NCBI GenBank assembly: GCA_016858145.1
Contig: JAEHOE010000018.1
Location: 1,240,001-1,304,000, forward strand
Source: Edaphochlamys debaryana
Taxonomy: Eukaryota > Chlorophyta > Chlorophyceae > Chlamydomonadales
DNA length: 64,000 nt
Direction: 5' to 3'
Both the position numbers and the translations under genes were made by a program. Of this stretch, positions 12,101 through 23,289 are shown one piece after another (position 1 is the first letter of the stretch; each line of letters begins with the position of its first letter). The notes below the pieces were generated by a model. The model worked only from the letters and a program-made list of their open reading frames with translations. It was not told the origin of the DNA and did no database searches.

Positions 12101-15100
12101 AGGGGCGCGACGAGGGTACTTGCGAGCATGGGGCGCCAGCCAGGACCAGCACGAGCGCGATACGATACCTTCAACGGCCGATCGGATCGCGTCCCTGGCT
12201 TTCCGACGGAGGCGGTAGAGATGGATCTGGCGTCAGAGGCGGGACCGGGGCCAGGACCGATATCGGCGCCCATGGCTCCAGTCAATGACATGCATGCTCC
12301 TAGTGCACGGTTTGCAAGTTACGGCCTGTGCCCCGCCCCAACTCCTGTTCCTGCTGCCAGTTATCGTGACGTATCAGACGTTGATCATGGTCAACTTTCT
12401 GGCGTGCGTGCTCATCCTCATCGCATATCTGGTAGGGCCGCAGGGGGTAGAGTGGGCGGCCGGGGACTGGGGCAGTCCCCCTGGGGACCGGGGTGGGAGC
12501 CACCGGCGGTGCACAGGGACGAAGGCCAGTTACAGGGATTCGGGAACACGGGGACCTACGCCGGGGTTATGCGTTAATCATGCACCGTAGCTGCCGCGCC
12601 ACTCGTACGTCGGTGTCCACCCTCGACCAATGCACCGCTCATGAGCCCGATTTCACCGCCGCAGTACGACCCACTCAACTCGTGGATGACGGCCGTGACC
12701 TGGGTGGACCTGCCGTACGAGCCCAAGCCGTACCAGTGGTTCTGTGCCATCTACTGGGTGAGGCTGCGTGGCACGTGCCGGGCCTGACTGTGACCGACTC
12801 GGCCGCGTGCTTGGCGCGCTGTGGGCGGCTTGCGCGCTGTGCTGCGGAACAGGGCGGGACTACCTGCCGGTGCCCTTGCCGGTGCCCTTGCGCGCCTGAG
12901 CCCCCCAGGACATTCTGGCAACCGATGGTCTGCCGTCAGTGCTTGAACCTTTCGTGGGTAAGGGCACCAAGCTCTCGTCTTTGCCAACCCCGCCCTGTAT
13001 GCGCAGATCCTCACAACTACAACCACCACCGGCTTTGGCGACTTCGCGCCGCGCTGGTGGGGAGAGCAGGTTGTGATTGCGGCGGCCATGGTGATCGGTA
13101 CGAAGGGGGCAAGTGGGGCGAAGGGGTGGAGGGGTCACCAAGGGGTGGAGGCCCGCGGAGGAGGGCGCACGCTGAGCCCCCGTCGCGGTGCCGCAAGCTA
13201 TGGTCTGCTTACCTCTGGTGGGGTGGAGGGTAGAGGGATGGTTTCTTTTCAGCAGGGGGTCGGCCCTCGCCAGGGCCCTCGCAGACATGTCTGGTGTCAT
13301 GTGGATCGGCGTGAAACCTCGAGATAATGCCGAGTGGTTTCAAGTCGCACAGACTACATGCTTGATATACACCACAGCATTTATGCAGAAGGGTTGGAAA
13401 GCAACTTCGGTGGTGTTCCGAGGGCCAGATGGTTTTGCAGGACACCAACGTTTTTGACCCTGTTTGGCCGCAGGGCTGGTCATCTTCGGCATTCTCGTCG
13501 GAAACATCACGCACGTGATTGCCCGCGCGAACGACTCTGCCCTGCGGTGAGCCGCCGGCTCGCAATGCCCGCCTGACCTGCGCTCCTGCGCCTGACGAGG
13601 CCTGACGTCCACTCCGTTCCACTCCTCCACCCCACCGCCCAACTAACCACCCTCCAGGCTGCAGGCGCACAGGCACAAGATCTCCCAGATTAACCAGTGG
13701 CTCAAGCGAACCGACAAGCTCGATCCGAATTCCAAGCTGCGGATCCAGGTGGGCGCACATGCCTGCTCCACCACTTGCCGTACGTCCGCCACGCCCCGAC
13801 AGCCCCCGGCCAGCGTCGCGCCTGCGCCCGTCCACCTCTCCTCACCGCCCTTGAGGACCCACTGCGTGCCTTCACCTGCGGCTCGTGCCTCTTGCTCCCC
13901 CGCCTGCGCTGTGCAACTTGATCCGCACGTGCCCCTGCGTGCCCCTGCGCGCCCCATGCCCCGCACGTGCCCCTGCGTGCCCCATGCTCCCCGCCTGCGC
14001 CCCCCTCCCCTCCCCCGCGGGCCACCGGGGGCCCTCACCCGCTTACCCCCGGCCCCCGTGCGCCTCCCCTCCACCTCCCCCCCCTCCCCCCCCCAGGAGT
14101 ACTTTGCCCAGGTGTTTGTGGCCAAGCAGTCGGTGGAGTACGGCGAGGCGGAGCTCTTCACCGACCTGCCGCCGTACCTGAGGTTCGAGGTGGGGCTTCT
14201 GCCGGTCACATGTGGGCTGCTAGGAGGCTCTGTATCCTGCTCTGCACTCCAAGTGGCATCACCCGTTGCCTCCCTCCGCCTTGCCCACCCCTCACTCTCT
14301 CCCCCCAGGCCGCCTCCGAGCTGTCCCTGCCCCTCATCCAGTCCGTGCACGCCCTGCGCTCCCTCAACCTGGACGCACAGCAGCTGCTGGCGGCGCACAT
14401 GCGGCCCGTCAGGGCGATCGTGGGTGAGCGGAAGGGGGAGGGGGGCGGCTGGGAGGGGTGCTGTTGCGGGAGGGGCTGTGGGGGACAGGAGGATGGCAGG
14501 CGGAGTGCAGCTCACCGCTCGCATGACCCGTGTGCGTTCGCCGCCTGCAGGCCAGGAGCTGTGCCGGCAAGGCGATGAGGCAGACCGGCTGTGGCTGCTG
14601 GCCTCAGGGAGCATAGTGGCGCTGCGGGTGGGGTTGGGTGGGACTTGAGAGGGCGGGCAGGGCATGGGTCCTGGAAGGCCGAACGGGCCAAGTTGCGAGG
14701 CCTCACATTATGTCATTGTCCCCATGGACTCCTCGGTTCCTAACACCCTCCCTCATTCCCTCTCCTGCCTCTCCTGCCCATCCGCCCCGCAGCACAAGGA
14801 GCCTCCGCAGCACATCACGGCTCCGGCGCTGGTGGGCGAGAGCCTCATCCTGGCCCTAGACGTGCCGCAGTGCAGGTGGGGGCGGGAGGAGGGGCGGGAA
14901 GCAAGGGCGGGGTGAGAGGCGGCAGAGGCAGTGCGTGTCGCCGACTGTGCCGTCTCGTGCCCTCCTCATGCCCTCTTGCTCCCGCTCCCCGCCCCGCCCG
15001 CAGGCACCGGCCCTGGACCCTCCGCACCGCCTCCCCCTGCTCGCTGTGGGAGCTGCGACTGCACGACCTAAGCAGGGTGGGGCGGAGGCTGCACCATCAG

Positions 15101-18100
15101 ATCTGTTACTCAACAGCGAGAGCCAAGCCTTGGCGCAAGCCCTACCTCATTTGTTGTCCTGCCTGCAACTTCCTCGCCCGGACCTGCGCCTCCCTTGTTT
15201 CAGATTGTCTCCATCTACCCGGCCATCTCCCTGAGCCTGCTGGAGCACGTCCGTGAGGAGCTGGTGCGTTGCACTAACTCGTCGACGATGCATCGTAACG
15301 TAGCAACACCACTCAAGGCTGCATGCTACTCACCCCTGGCATTGCCATCGATTAACCCTCACCTGCCTCTTCCCGTCAGTTCGAGCACATCTTTGACCTG
15401 GGGGCCCGGGGGCCACAGCCCGAGGTCCATCCGCGTGCTCCTGTGTACGCGACAGAGGTAAGGACCGGCGGTCACACTCCAGTCCGTTCCGGTCTGGTGC
15501 AGTGCGGTCCGGTCCGGTCTGGGCTGGTCCGGTCCGGTCCGGTCCAGTTTGGTCCGGTCCGGTCACTCGTCTCCTTCCCTTCTTCCTGCCAGTCACATTG
15601 CCTCCCATCTTACTTCCCTCCTACGCCCGTCTAGGACTGGTGCGAGCTGGTTGCTCTGCTGCAGGGGGCGCTGGACTGCCTGCAGGGGGAGCCCTCGGTG
15701 CGGTTCGAGGAGCTGTGCATGCAGCTCGAGAGGGTGAGCGGGGAGAGGGGGGCTGTGAATGCAGCTACAGAGGGTGAGCGGGGAATGTTGGGTGTGCACG
15801 GCACATGACCCATCCCATTGTTCCGTCCCCTGTCTGCTCAGCTCGGCACAGTGACATTGTGCAGGCGCATCCAGAACCTCTGCCTAGGACTAGCCTTATT
15901 ACATAACAACTTGCCCGTGCCTTCCCTCTCCGTCCGCTCAGGCCAACATTGACGCACAGATAGCACGGACGTGTTGTCGACCCCTTGCACACTGCCCGCG
16001 TTGTACCCCTTCTCGGACCCATCCCTATCCATCCCACCGCTCCCTTCCGCTCAGGCGAACATTGGGGACGACTCGCTCAAAGCTATCCTGTCGGAGTTGG
16101 TGGACGGAGCCATGGTCCGTGACGCGCTGCCACGAGAGGTAGGCGGGGTGCGTCCCGGGTCGCGTGGAACCGCCCACCCTGCCGAAGAATTTGGTTGGGG
16201 TGGCATTGCAATCCGTGAACCAAGCCTTGGCTATGGCGGACTGTCCCGGGTTCCCAGCACATACAATCGCAGAAGCCTGTCCACCTTGCTTCCCGCCAGC
16301 CCCTTAGATCTGGGCAGTGACGGGCAGCACCCCTCCCCATCTTCCCGGGCCCAGGCCTCATCCCGTCCCTTCCATCTCCCCCCCTCCCGCGCCAGGCCGT
16401 CATGGGGTACCCCCTGGGCCTCCAGAAGCAAATCCGGGCGCAGCAGGCTGCGGAGCGAGCCGCCTCAGTCCGCCCCCACGCCCCCCCGCTGGACCCCACG
16501 CCCTCCGCTGCGCTCCACCAAGCCTTCCTCGACACAAGCGGCCGCACCGCCTCCCACAACCCCGACGACGCCAGCCTCAACACCGCCGGCTCCCGCACCC
16601 GCTCCGGCCGCCCCGCCCCCGGCGTCGCCTCGGCGTGGCATTGGCTCAGCCTGCTCACGCGCAGGGGCTCAGCACGCTCCAGCCCTCCTGGGCACTCGAC
16701 GGAGGAACCAGGGATACCACAGGGTGGGACTCCCGCTGGCACGACGGCGGACGCAGCCCGTGGGGGCGTGAAAGCACAGCAGGGCACGGAGCCGATGGGG
16801 CCTCCCGGCGCGGCCATGCTGGACCCAGGCGGGCCCAACAAGAATGCGCCGCCTCCAACGGGGGTTGACCTGCAGCAGCGTCCTCCGCGGGGCCGGGCCG
16901 GAGCTGCAGGCGAGCAGCTGGGACCAGCCTTCGCCCCGAACCCGGGGCCCGGTCCGTTTGGGCTGGCGCCTGGGCCCCTCGGCGCCGCTGCTGCGGGCCA
17001 GTCCCACGCTGGCGGCGTGCCTCCGGCGGCGGCGCACCGCGCACCGCTGCCGCCGCCAGCTAGGTCCATGCAGCGGATGGGTTCGTCCCAGCTGCGGCAC
17101 GGCGGCACTTCGACGGGTCCAGCACCAGGGTCCGCCAGCGATGATGGCGGGGGAGGCAGCACGGGTCCCGGCGCGGGGGCGTCCGTGCGAGGACCGCACG
17201 GCCCCTCCCGCCTCGCGCCACGTCCTCCCGCACTAGCTCTCCAGGAAGCGGTGGACTCCCCCGCCAGCGATCCACACAGCCTGGGCTCGGTGGCAGGCGG
17301 CGGCGGAAGAGCCGCCCCCGCCTCTGCCTCGGCCACTCCAACTGGGGCCGCCGTTCCGGCCCCCGCACTCCCCGCTCTCCATCCCCTGCCGGGCGCGGCA
17401 ACAGCGTTTGCCAACTTGCGATCTAACCTCGTCCGCATGTCGCCATTCGCCACGGCCTTCGCCCCGGGGAACCCAGCGGTTCCGCTGTCCCCTTTTGGGC
17501 CCCCTGCAGTAGCCCCCACCCCCTCCCCCGGTGGGGTTGCCCCTCCTCAACCTGCGGGGCCGGGGCCGGGTGGGGGCGAGGCCAGCCCAGGCACTGGCGG
17601 GGGCACTGGCGGGGGTGCAGGCCCTGGAGCCGCACCGGTGCCCACCGCGCCCTGCGCCCACTGCGGCTGCTCCGGTTGCCCGGTGTGCGGCAGCTGGGTG
17701 CCCCCGCCCAGCTGCACGTTCCCTTGGCCCCCGCCTGGCACTGCCCCAGCGCCCACGCACACTGGGGCGCAGGCCCCCGGGCCCCCGCCAGGCGGGCTGG
17801 GTCCCAGCGGGCCCGGCTCGGGCTCTGGACCCGGCGTGGGCCCGGGCCTCACTCGCGCAGCCTCCCTACTTGATGCCTTCCGGGGCCTGGTCCCGCAGCG
17901 GAGCACCGTGGGCCTCCCTGGGCCTGGCCTCTCACGGTACGGCACCATGCCGTCGAATGAAGAGGCGCAAGGACAGCAGTCGGGCGCTGGGAGCGGTGGC
18001 GGGGGCGGCCCAACACCCGGTGCGTTTGCAAGCACCAGCCTGGTGAGGCGCAGCCGGATGTACGGCAGGGCGTACCCGATGGTGGAGCACGCGGAAGCAC

Positions 18101-18177
18101 TGGCATACAGCTTGTCGATGCGACAGCGGGATCCCCTCATGCAGGAGTTTGTGGCTGAGGCAGAAGAGGAACGCTAG
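9102..18177 (+). CDS. Voltage-gated potassium channel with C-linker and cyclic-nucleotide-binding-like domain
   Basis: Twenty-six exons, all phase-consistent, give about 1311 residues from ATG 9102: 9102-9149, 9321-9497, 9678-9744, 9870-9930, 10092-10166, 10397-10514, 10719-10785, 10931-11017, 11227-11345, 11691-11768, 12020-12095, 12361-12431, 12665-12757, 13007-13097, 13474-13546, 13658-13748, 14097-14189, 14309-14423, 14551-14627, 14793-14875, 15004-15076, 15204-15263, 15380-15457, 15635-15733, 16055-16138 and 16396-18177. S1-S3 lie in exons 6-9. S4 (about residues 280-293) has Arg at every third place (R284, R287, R290). S5 is followed by the pore with TTTTTTGFGD (filter G388-F-G-D391) and S6. 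A C-linker and a partly diverged cNMP-binding fold (GESLILALD, then R-x5-RT) follow at about 470-620. Residues 719-1311 are a Pro/Gly/Ala-rich tail with a Cys cluster CAHCGCSGCPVCG near 1136. The family is the CNG/HCN/EAG/plant Shaker group in membranes; ligand dependence cannot be told. Confidence 0.88.
15480..15575. repeat. GGTCC-type microsatellite in a channel intron
   Basis: Imperfect tandem GGTCC/GGTCT pentamers fill most of this stretch, inside the intron between the exons ending at 15457 and starting at 15635. Confidence 0.8.
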
Positions 18178-18289
18178 CGATGAGGGTATGCTGAGGCCTG
18201 GTGGATGGGCGATGAACGGAGGGTGGTCTATGCAATGTGCAACTTGAGTCGTGGGTGATGGGGCCGGCGCCAGAAGATGACATGGGGAC
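18178..18289 (+). other. 3' flank of the channel gene
   Basis: Presumed 3' UTR. A TGTAA pentamer, the usual volvocine polyadenylation signal, occurs at about 18780 and another at about 18900. If either is used, the 3' UTR runs through the relict at 18290-18515. Confidence 0.4.
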
Positions 18290-18515
18290 CATTGCCTCGT
18301 GATCTTTACATCGCCGTCGCTCTGGCGTCACCCCGTCTGGGATGTCCGAACTCGACAGGCGCTGACCCCGGCCGAGCGGCTCGAGCCCTCGCCGGAGCGC
18401 TTTGCGCAACTCTCTGCGCGGACGGCGGAGGCGCTGTGCCGACTGTGCCGGGGCGAGGGCCTGGGCGGGGGCTACGGCCCGAGCCCCGTGTATCAGCTCG
18501 CCCGGACGCGGGTGC
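18290..18515 (+). pseudogene. Relict exon of a paralogue of the MYND-finger gene
   Basis: The stretch 18402-18480 matches the end of exon 2 of the MYND gene (about 5190-5265) almost base for base: both read SARTAEALCRLCRGEGLGGG. The match weakens upstream (18300-18400 against 5085-5190) and shifts frame there. A donor-like GTGCGT follows at about 18511, where exon 2 of the intact gene also ends in a GT donor. No other exon, and no zinc finger, is found nearby. It therefore looks like a single-exon remnant of a lost tandem or dispersed copy, now between the channel and transporter genes. Confidence 0.65.
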
Positions 18516-19302
18516 GTGCAGGTGCAGACCATTGTTTTATTTGCACGGACGAGGGCTGGGCATCCGAACCCCCATACGGGCCGTAGGCCAAGGGACGTGT
18601 GTACAGTGAAGCATGAAGTTAGGACGAGTGGGCCAGACTGACCTGACTGACGCTAGGAAGTTCCGGCGAGTTAGTGCGAGGCGGGAGGCTGGGGGTAGAC
18701 TGCTGACCGCTTGCTCAGAGCTCAAGCCCCTGAAACGGCCACGGCGGGGGAAGGGGACGGGGTGTACAGCAAAGCGCAGTGTAACGATGGCACGCTTGGC
18801 CGGCTTGGCCGGCTTGGCCAGCTGGCCGGAGGGGGCAGGGCTTGCATGGGCAAGGGGGCGTGCGCTGGATGGGGGAAGGAATGTGCGGGTGGAGGAGTTG
18901 TGTAAGGCTCTGCGGAAGAGATGTTGATGGGGGGGACTCGGGGCGTCAGGTCGGGGACTGCGCAGCTGCCGCGGCCCGGTACGGCAGTCGGCGCGGCAGT
19001 GAGCTCCATGTGGCCAGCAGCCGGCCCCACCTGGGGCGGTGCAGTCCACGTTCTCCGCCAAATCTTTCTTGTCGGCGCTTGCGTTCATTGCCCACACTTC
19101 GCCTTCGCTGCGCACTTTCAATTGAGCTTTGGTTTCAGGCGATTTCTCAGCCAACCTTTCCACACCAGCCTGCCGTTGGCAACGCAAGGGCCAGGTCGGT
19201 TCACAGAGGCGTCGGAATGGATTGGCCATTCGCGGGCAGCTAGCGGCTTGACCAGCAGGTCGCCGGAGCGGTCCTGAGGGAGCGCTTCGCAGCAGCGGCT
19301 CA
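18516..19302 (+). other. Intergenic region upstream of the ammonium transporter
   Basis: No supported exon. It contains a short tandem run of GGCTTGGCC near 18797-18830 and TGTAA pentamers near 18780 and 18900 that could end the channel transcript. The transporter promoter should lie in the last few hundred bases; no specific nitrogen-response element could be identified by eye. Confidence 0.4.
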
Positions 19303-22300
19303 ATGACGACTCGGAGCTATTACTCCGATTTGCTCATCCTCCACGGGTAAGCGCCACAGCCTGGGTGCGGGGCAGTGCGCCTGACCTTTGCCGGGCTCAC
19401 CGTCGAGCGCAGTCAGCCCGATGCCCAGGGCCTCCGTTACGCCAACACTTACCTAGGAGGCTCGGGCTCGGGCCCAAATGAGCTCGGTAGGCCAACCGCG
19501 CTCCATTCACGCTCACGTGTGCGTCCTGCCTTCGTGACGCCTCTTTTTGCAGGGCGATCGTATTCTTCTTACAGGTGCGCCGCTGCTGCCTCGCTGCAGA
19601 CGAGCCTTGGGCGTCGAAGCGACGCGCGCGTTTTGTGCCGCACGCAGGTCGGTTTCGTGTCCCTGGAGGTGGGCTGCGCCCGCAGCAAGAACGTAAAGAA
19701 CATCTTGCTGAAGGTGCGTCGCTGTCGGGGGCGCTAGGGCAAGCTCTTGGGCGTCGCGGAGGGCGGCGGGGACTCCGGTCCGGCACGCACGGCAGTCCTG
19801 CACGCGGCGAGCGTGCTCGACCCCATCCATCCTCTGTCCCGTGACTCCAGAACACGGTCAACATCCTCATCTGCGCTATCTGCTGGTGGGCCGTCGGCTA
19901 CGCCTTCTCCTATGGCGAATCAGCGGGCGGCTTCCTCGGGTGCGTGGGGCTGGGCTCCTCAGGACCTCGCCTGGGACCTGCGCCCCGTCGCCTGCGCCCC
20001 CACGACCAAACCACACGCACCACCCTAGCTAACCCTCAACTCCACGCATCGCCCCATCCCGCCTGGCAGGGTCAGCGGCTTCTTCTACGAGGGGGGCCTG
20101 GGCCCCGCCAAGCTGTGGTTCTACTCGTGGACCTTCTGTCTGTCCACAGGTGCGCTGCGCTCACCCACCTCACCGTCTCGGCGTCCGTACATCCGCGCGC
20201 CCCCCTTCCTCGTGTCGCGCATTCGTGGGAGCAATATGTACCCCCGTATGCGTCCGCCCCCACCCATCCCCCTCCGCATATTCCCTGCCCATCCCCTGCC
20301 CACCCACCCCACTACCTCAACCCTCCACCCCACCACCCCCACCAACGCACACGCAGTGACCATCGTCTCCGGCTGCCTTGCCGAGCGCACCGCGCTGCTG
20401 GTGTACCCCATCTTCACGGTGGCCATGGCGGCCTGGGTGCACCCCGTGGTGGTGCACTGGACCTGGACGCCCGGCTCCTGGCTGCTGTCGCTGTCGGACG
20501 AGTGCCACTTCTTGGACTTTGCGGGGGGGGCGGCGGTGCACATGTGTGGTGAGCCGCCGGGGGTGCAGGCTGGCGTGGGGTGGTGAGGTTAGGTTAGGCC
20601 TAAGTCATTCGACGAGAGAGGCGAGGTGTAATATCCGTGTGAGCTACACGGGGCTGCATCGTGCGGCAGGGGCCTCAGTCTTCATCCGTAACTTCCCGCA
20701 CCGTTGACATCAAATTACCCCCCTACGGTGACCCCCAGGCGGCATGATGGGCCTGGTGGGGGCCTCCCTGGTTGGGCCCCGCATCGGCCGCTTCGAGGAG
20801 GGCCGGGCCAAGGAGATGCCGGGGCACGACGTGTCGTCGGTGGCCATCGGCACACTGTGGGTGGGGGCCTGGGGCGGTAGGGGGAGAGGGCGGAGGAGGG
20901 GCACGGCTCAGGGGTTCATTGTGCAGGACTATGGAGGGAGGGCGAGGAGGGGCAAGGCGCAGCGAGAGGGTCAGGAAGGGGGGACCTAAGCGGTTGGGCT
21001 GGGGGGCTGCCGGGGGCCCAAGGCGGGAGGCAGGCGGGCTGCAGCAGGGCTCGCCGTTGCATGCCTCGGCATGTCCGGCGGGGGGCTTTCCTGCCCTGCT
21101 TAAACCCCCGGCTCCTGCCCCTCCTGCCCCTGCGGTTGGCCGCCTTCCCGCAGCTTCCTCTGGTTCGGTTGGTTTGGATTCAACTGCGGATCTGCGTACG
21201 TGTACATGGGCAACATGGACGCCATGACAACAACCAGGTGACTAATGGTGGCCATGAGCCACGGGGATGGGGCGGGACGAAGGCATAGCTGCACCGTTAC
21301 AAGCGCCGCCCAAGTGGTTGGGAGGGACAGAGGTTGGGCAACCTTGCCAGGCCTTGGCGCATGGCCAAAGGTGGGCATGCCAAGGCCACTGCCCCTTGTT
21401 CCCCTTGAGCACCATCGTTCCCCACCACCCAAGCTGGCTCGCCCCCAAACAACCCCTCGCGGTACCGCGACCGTGACCCTGATCATGCCCCGCCCCGCTC
21501 TCCCGCAGCGCCGCCGAGGCTGCACTCGCCAGCGGGGACGTGAGCAGCGGCGGCCCCGCCCCTGCCGACCGTGTGGCCCTCAACATGACGCTGGTGGCCT
21601 CCGTGTCGGGGCTCACAGCGCTGCTGCTGAGCAGGTGGGGGCGGGGGGAAGTGGGCGCGCATGCACTGTGGCCGTGCGCATGCGCGGTTATGGGGTCGTG
21701 CATGGCTCTCTGGGGGCGGGGCGTGGGTGACCTTCGACACTTGTGGGAGGCGCGCGTGCGTCGCGTGGCCGCTCGGTGTACCTCGGGCGTCGGGCCGACC
21801 GCGCGGGCAAGCCGGCGGTCCTGGGATCATGGGTGGTCGAGGTGCGCGTGCTCGGGCCGATGGCCCAGCGCATCCAGCCGCGCTTCCGCCACATCCCTTC
21901 CCTCTCCCGCACCTGCTCACACCTCCTCTCTCCACTTTCCAACTCCTCAAACATCACCCCTCCCCTCCCCTCCCCGCCCCGCCCCGCCCTGCAGCCTGCG
22001 CTCCGGCACCGTGGACCTTGCGGTGTGCTGCAACGCGCTGCTGAGCGGCCTGGTCATGAGCACACCCGCGGGCGGCTTCATCACCTCGTGGGCGGCCGTC
22101 ATCTACGGACTGGTGGCGGCGGCGCTGTACATGGGCGGGTCGAGGCTGCTGGTGGGGCCGGGGGGCTGCAGGCGGGGGCGGGGGGCTGGGAGAGGAGGAT
22201 GGGCTGAGGCGGGCTTGGTTGGGAGGCGAGGAATGGGCGAGGACGGGCCTGGTTGAGCGAGCAGGTCGGGGCTAGATTGTCCGGCGGTTGCGCCTGATCA

Positions 22301-23289
22301 AACCGGGACCTCGTCTCCTGCTCACCGTGTCCTCCCATCCTTCATACACCCACCTCCCACGAGCCCGCCTCCCTCCGTCCCAGATCCGGCTGCGCATCGA
22401 CGACCCGCTCGAGTCCTCGGCCATCCACTACGGCTGCGGCTGCGTGGGCTCGCTGCTGCTGGGCGTGCTTGCGCGGCCGTCGTACGTACAGCAGCTCACG
22501 GGGGTGGACTGCGGCGGCCTGGTGTACGGCGGCAAGGGGGGGCTGCTGCTGGGGCTGCAGCTGCTGGGTGAGCGGGGCGGGGGTCGGGGAGGGAAAGGGG
22601 CGTTGCGGAAGATGTTGGATGACGTCCCGGGGCTCGCTCGGGCCGAGTGGCTTGGCAAGGGGCTCTTGGGGACCCTGCTTGTGACTGTTCCCTGCTGGTT
22701 GCCTTCGGACCCACCGGCCCCTCGGCCGCGCCCCAACCGCAGGCGTGGTGGCGGTGACTGCGTGGACGGGGCTGTTCTCTCTGGCCGTGTTCATATCGCT
22801 GAGGTGGCTGGGGCGCCTGAGGGTGGACCAGGTGCGGTGCGGACTGGGGTGGTGAGAGGGCCCAAGGCCGGCGGAGCTGGTCAGCAGGTGGCGAGTCGTC
22901 AGCCAGCTCAGCCGTACGTCCACCTGGCCTCTCCGCCACCGCGTGTCCCCCTTCTCCCGCGTGTCTCCCGCCTCCTCCCTCGCCCACGTCCTCGCTCTCC
23001 CCACCCTCGCCGCCGCCCCAGGTGACGGAGTTGGCCGGTCTGGACAACATGGAGCACGGGGGCCCCGCCTACCCAGAGTTCAATCTGGTGCCGTACACGA
23101 ACGGGTGGGTGATGGGCGCAAGCTGGGAGCGGGCAGGCAGGGACGAGGCGTGCCGACGAGGGATGACGGCAATGGGCTCCCAGCTTGACAGAGGGCGTTG
23201 GATGGTGACTTGTGGCTTGAGCCTCTGTGGATCTTAATCTCCTAGTCTGATCATCCCTTTGCGACTCCCGCAGGAGTACGGAGCGATGA
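19303..23289 (+). CDS. AMT: Ammonium transporter (Amt/AMT1 type)
   Basis: Fourteen exons join in phase: 19303-19346, 19553-19574 (22 nt), 19648-19713, 19851-19939, 20070-20149, 20357-20548, 20739-20856, 21154-21237, 21509-21634, 21995-22151, 22384-22567, 22743-22831, 23022-23104 and 23274-23289, giving 449 residues, normal for the family. The protein is an integral-membrane ammonium channel/transporter of plasma membrane or plastid envelope. Family marks seen: SKNVKNILLKN after the first helix, CLAERT, the pore histidine in VVVHW (about H134), DFAGGAAVH, FLWFGWFGFN, and IDDPLESSAIH with the second pore histidine (about H341). The 22-nt second exon is needed to complete helix 1 (AIVFFLQVGF). 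The last exon is the least sure: without that splice the frame reads on to a stop at 23237 with a longer tail. Exon 7 is set at 20856 because only the CT|GTGGGT donor keeps frame with the next exon. Confidence 0.9.

Noticed and set aside
15943..15962. Extra channel microexon after CCGCTCAG
   Set aside because: No donor follows in frame; better read as an echo of the real acceptor at 16054.
16083..17519. 478-codon minus-strand frame
   Set aside because: Antisense to the Pro/Gly-rich tail exon of the channel gene, which has full splice and phase support.
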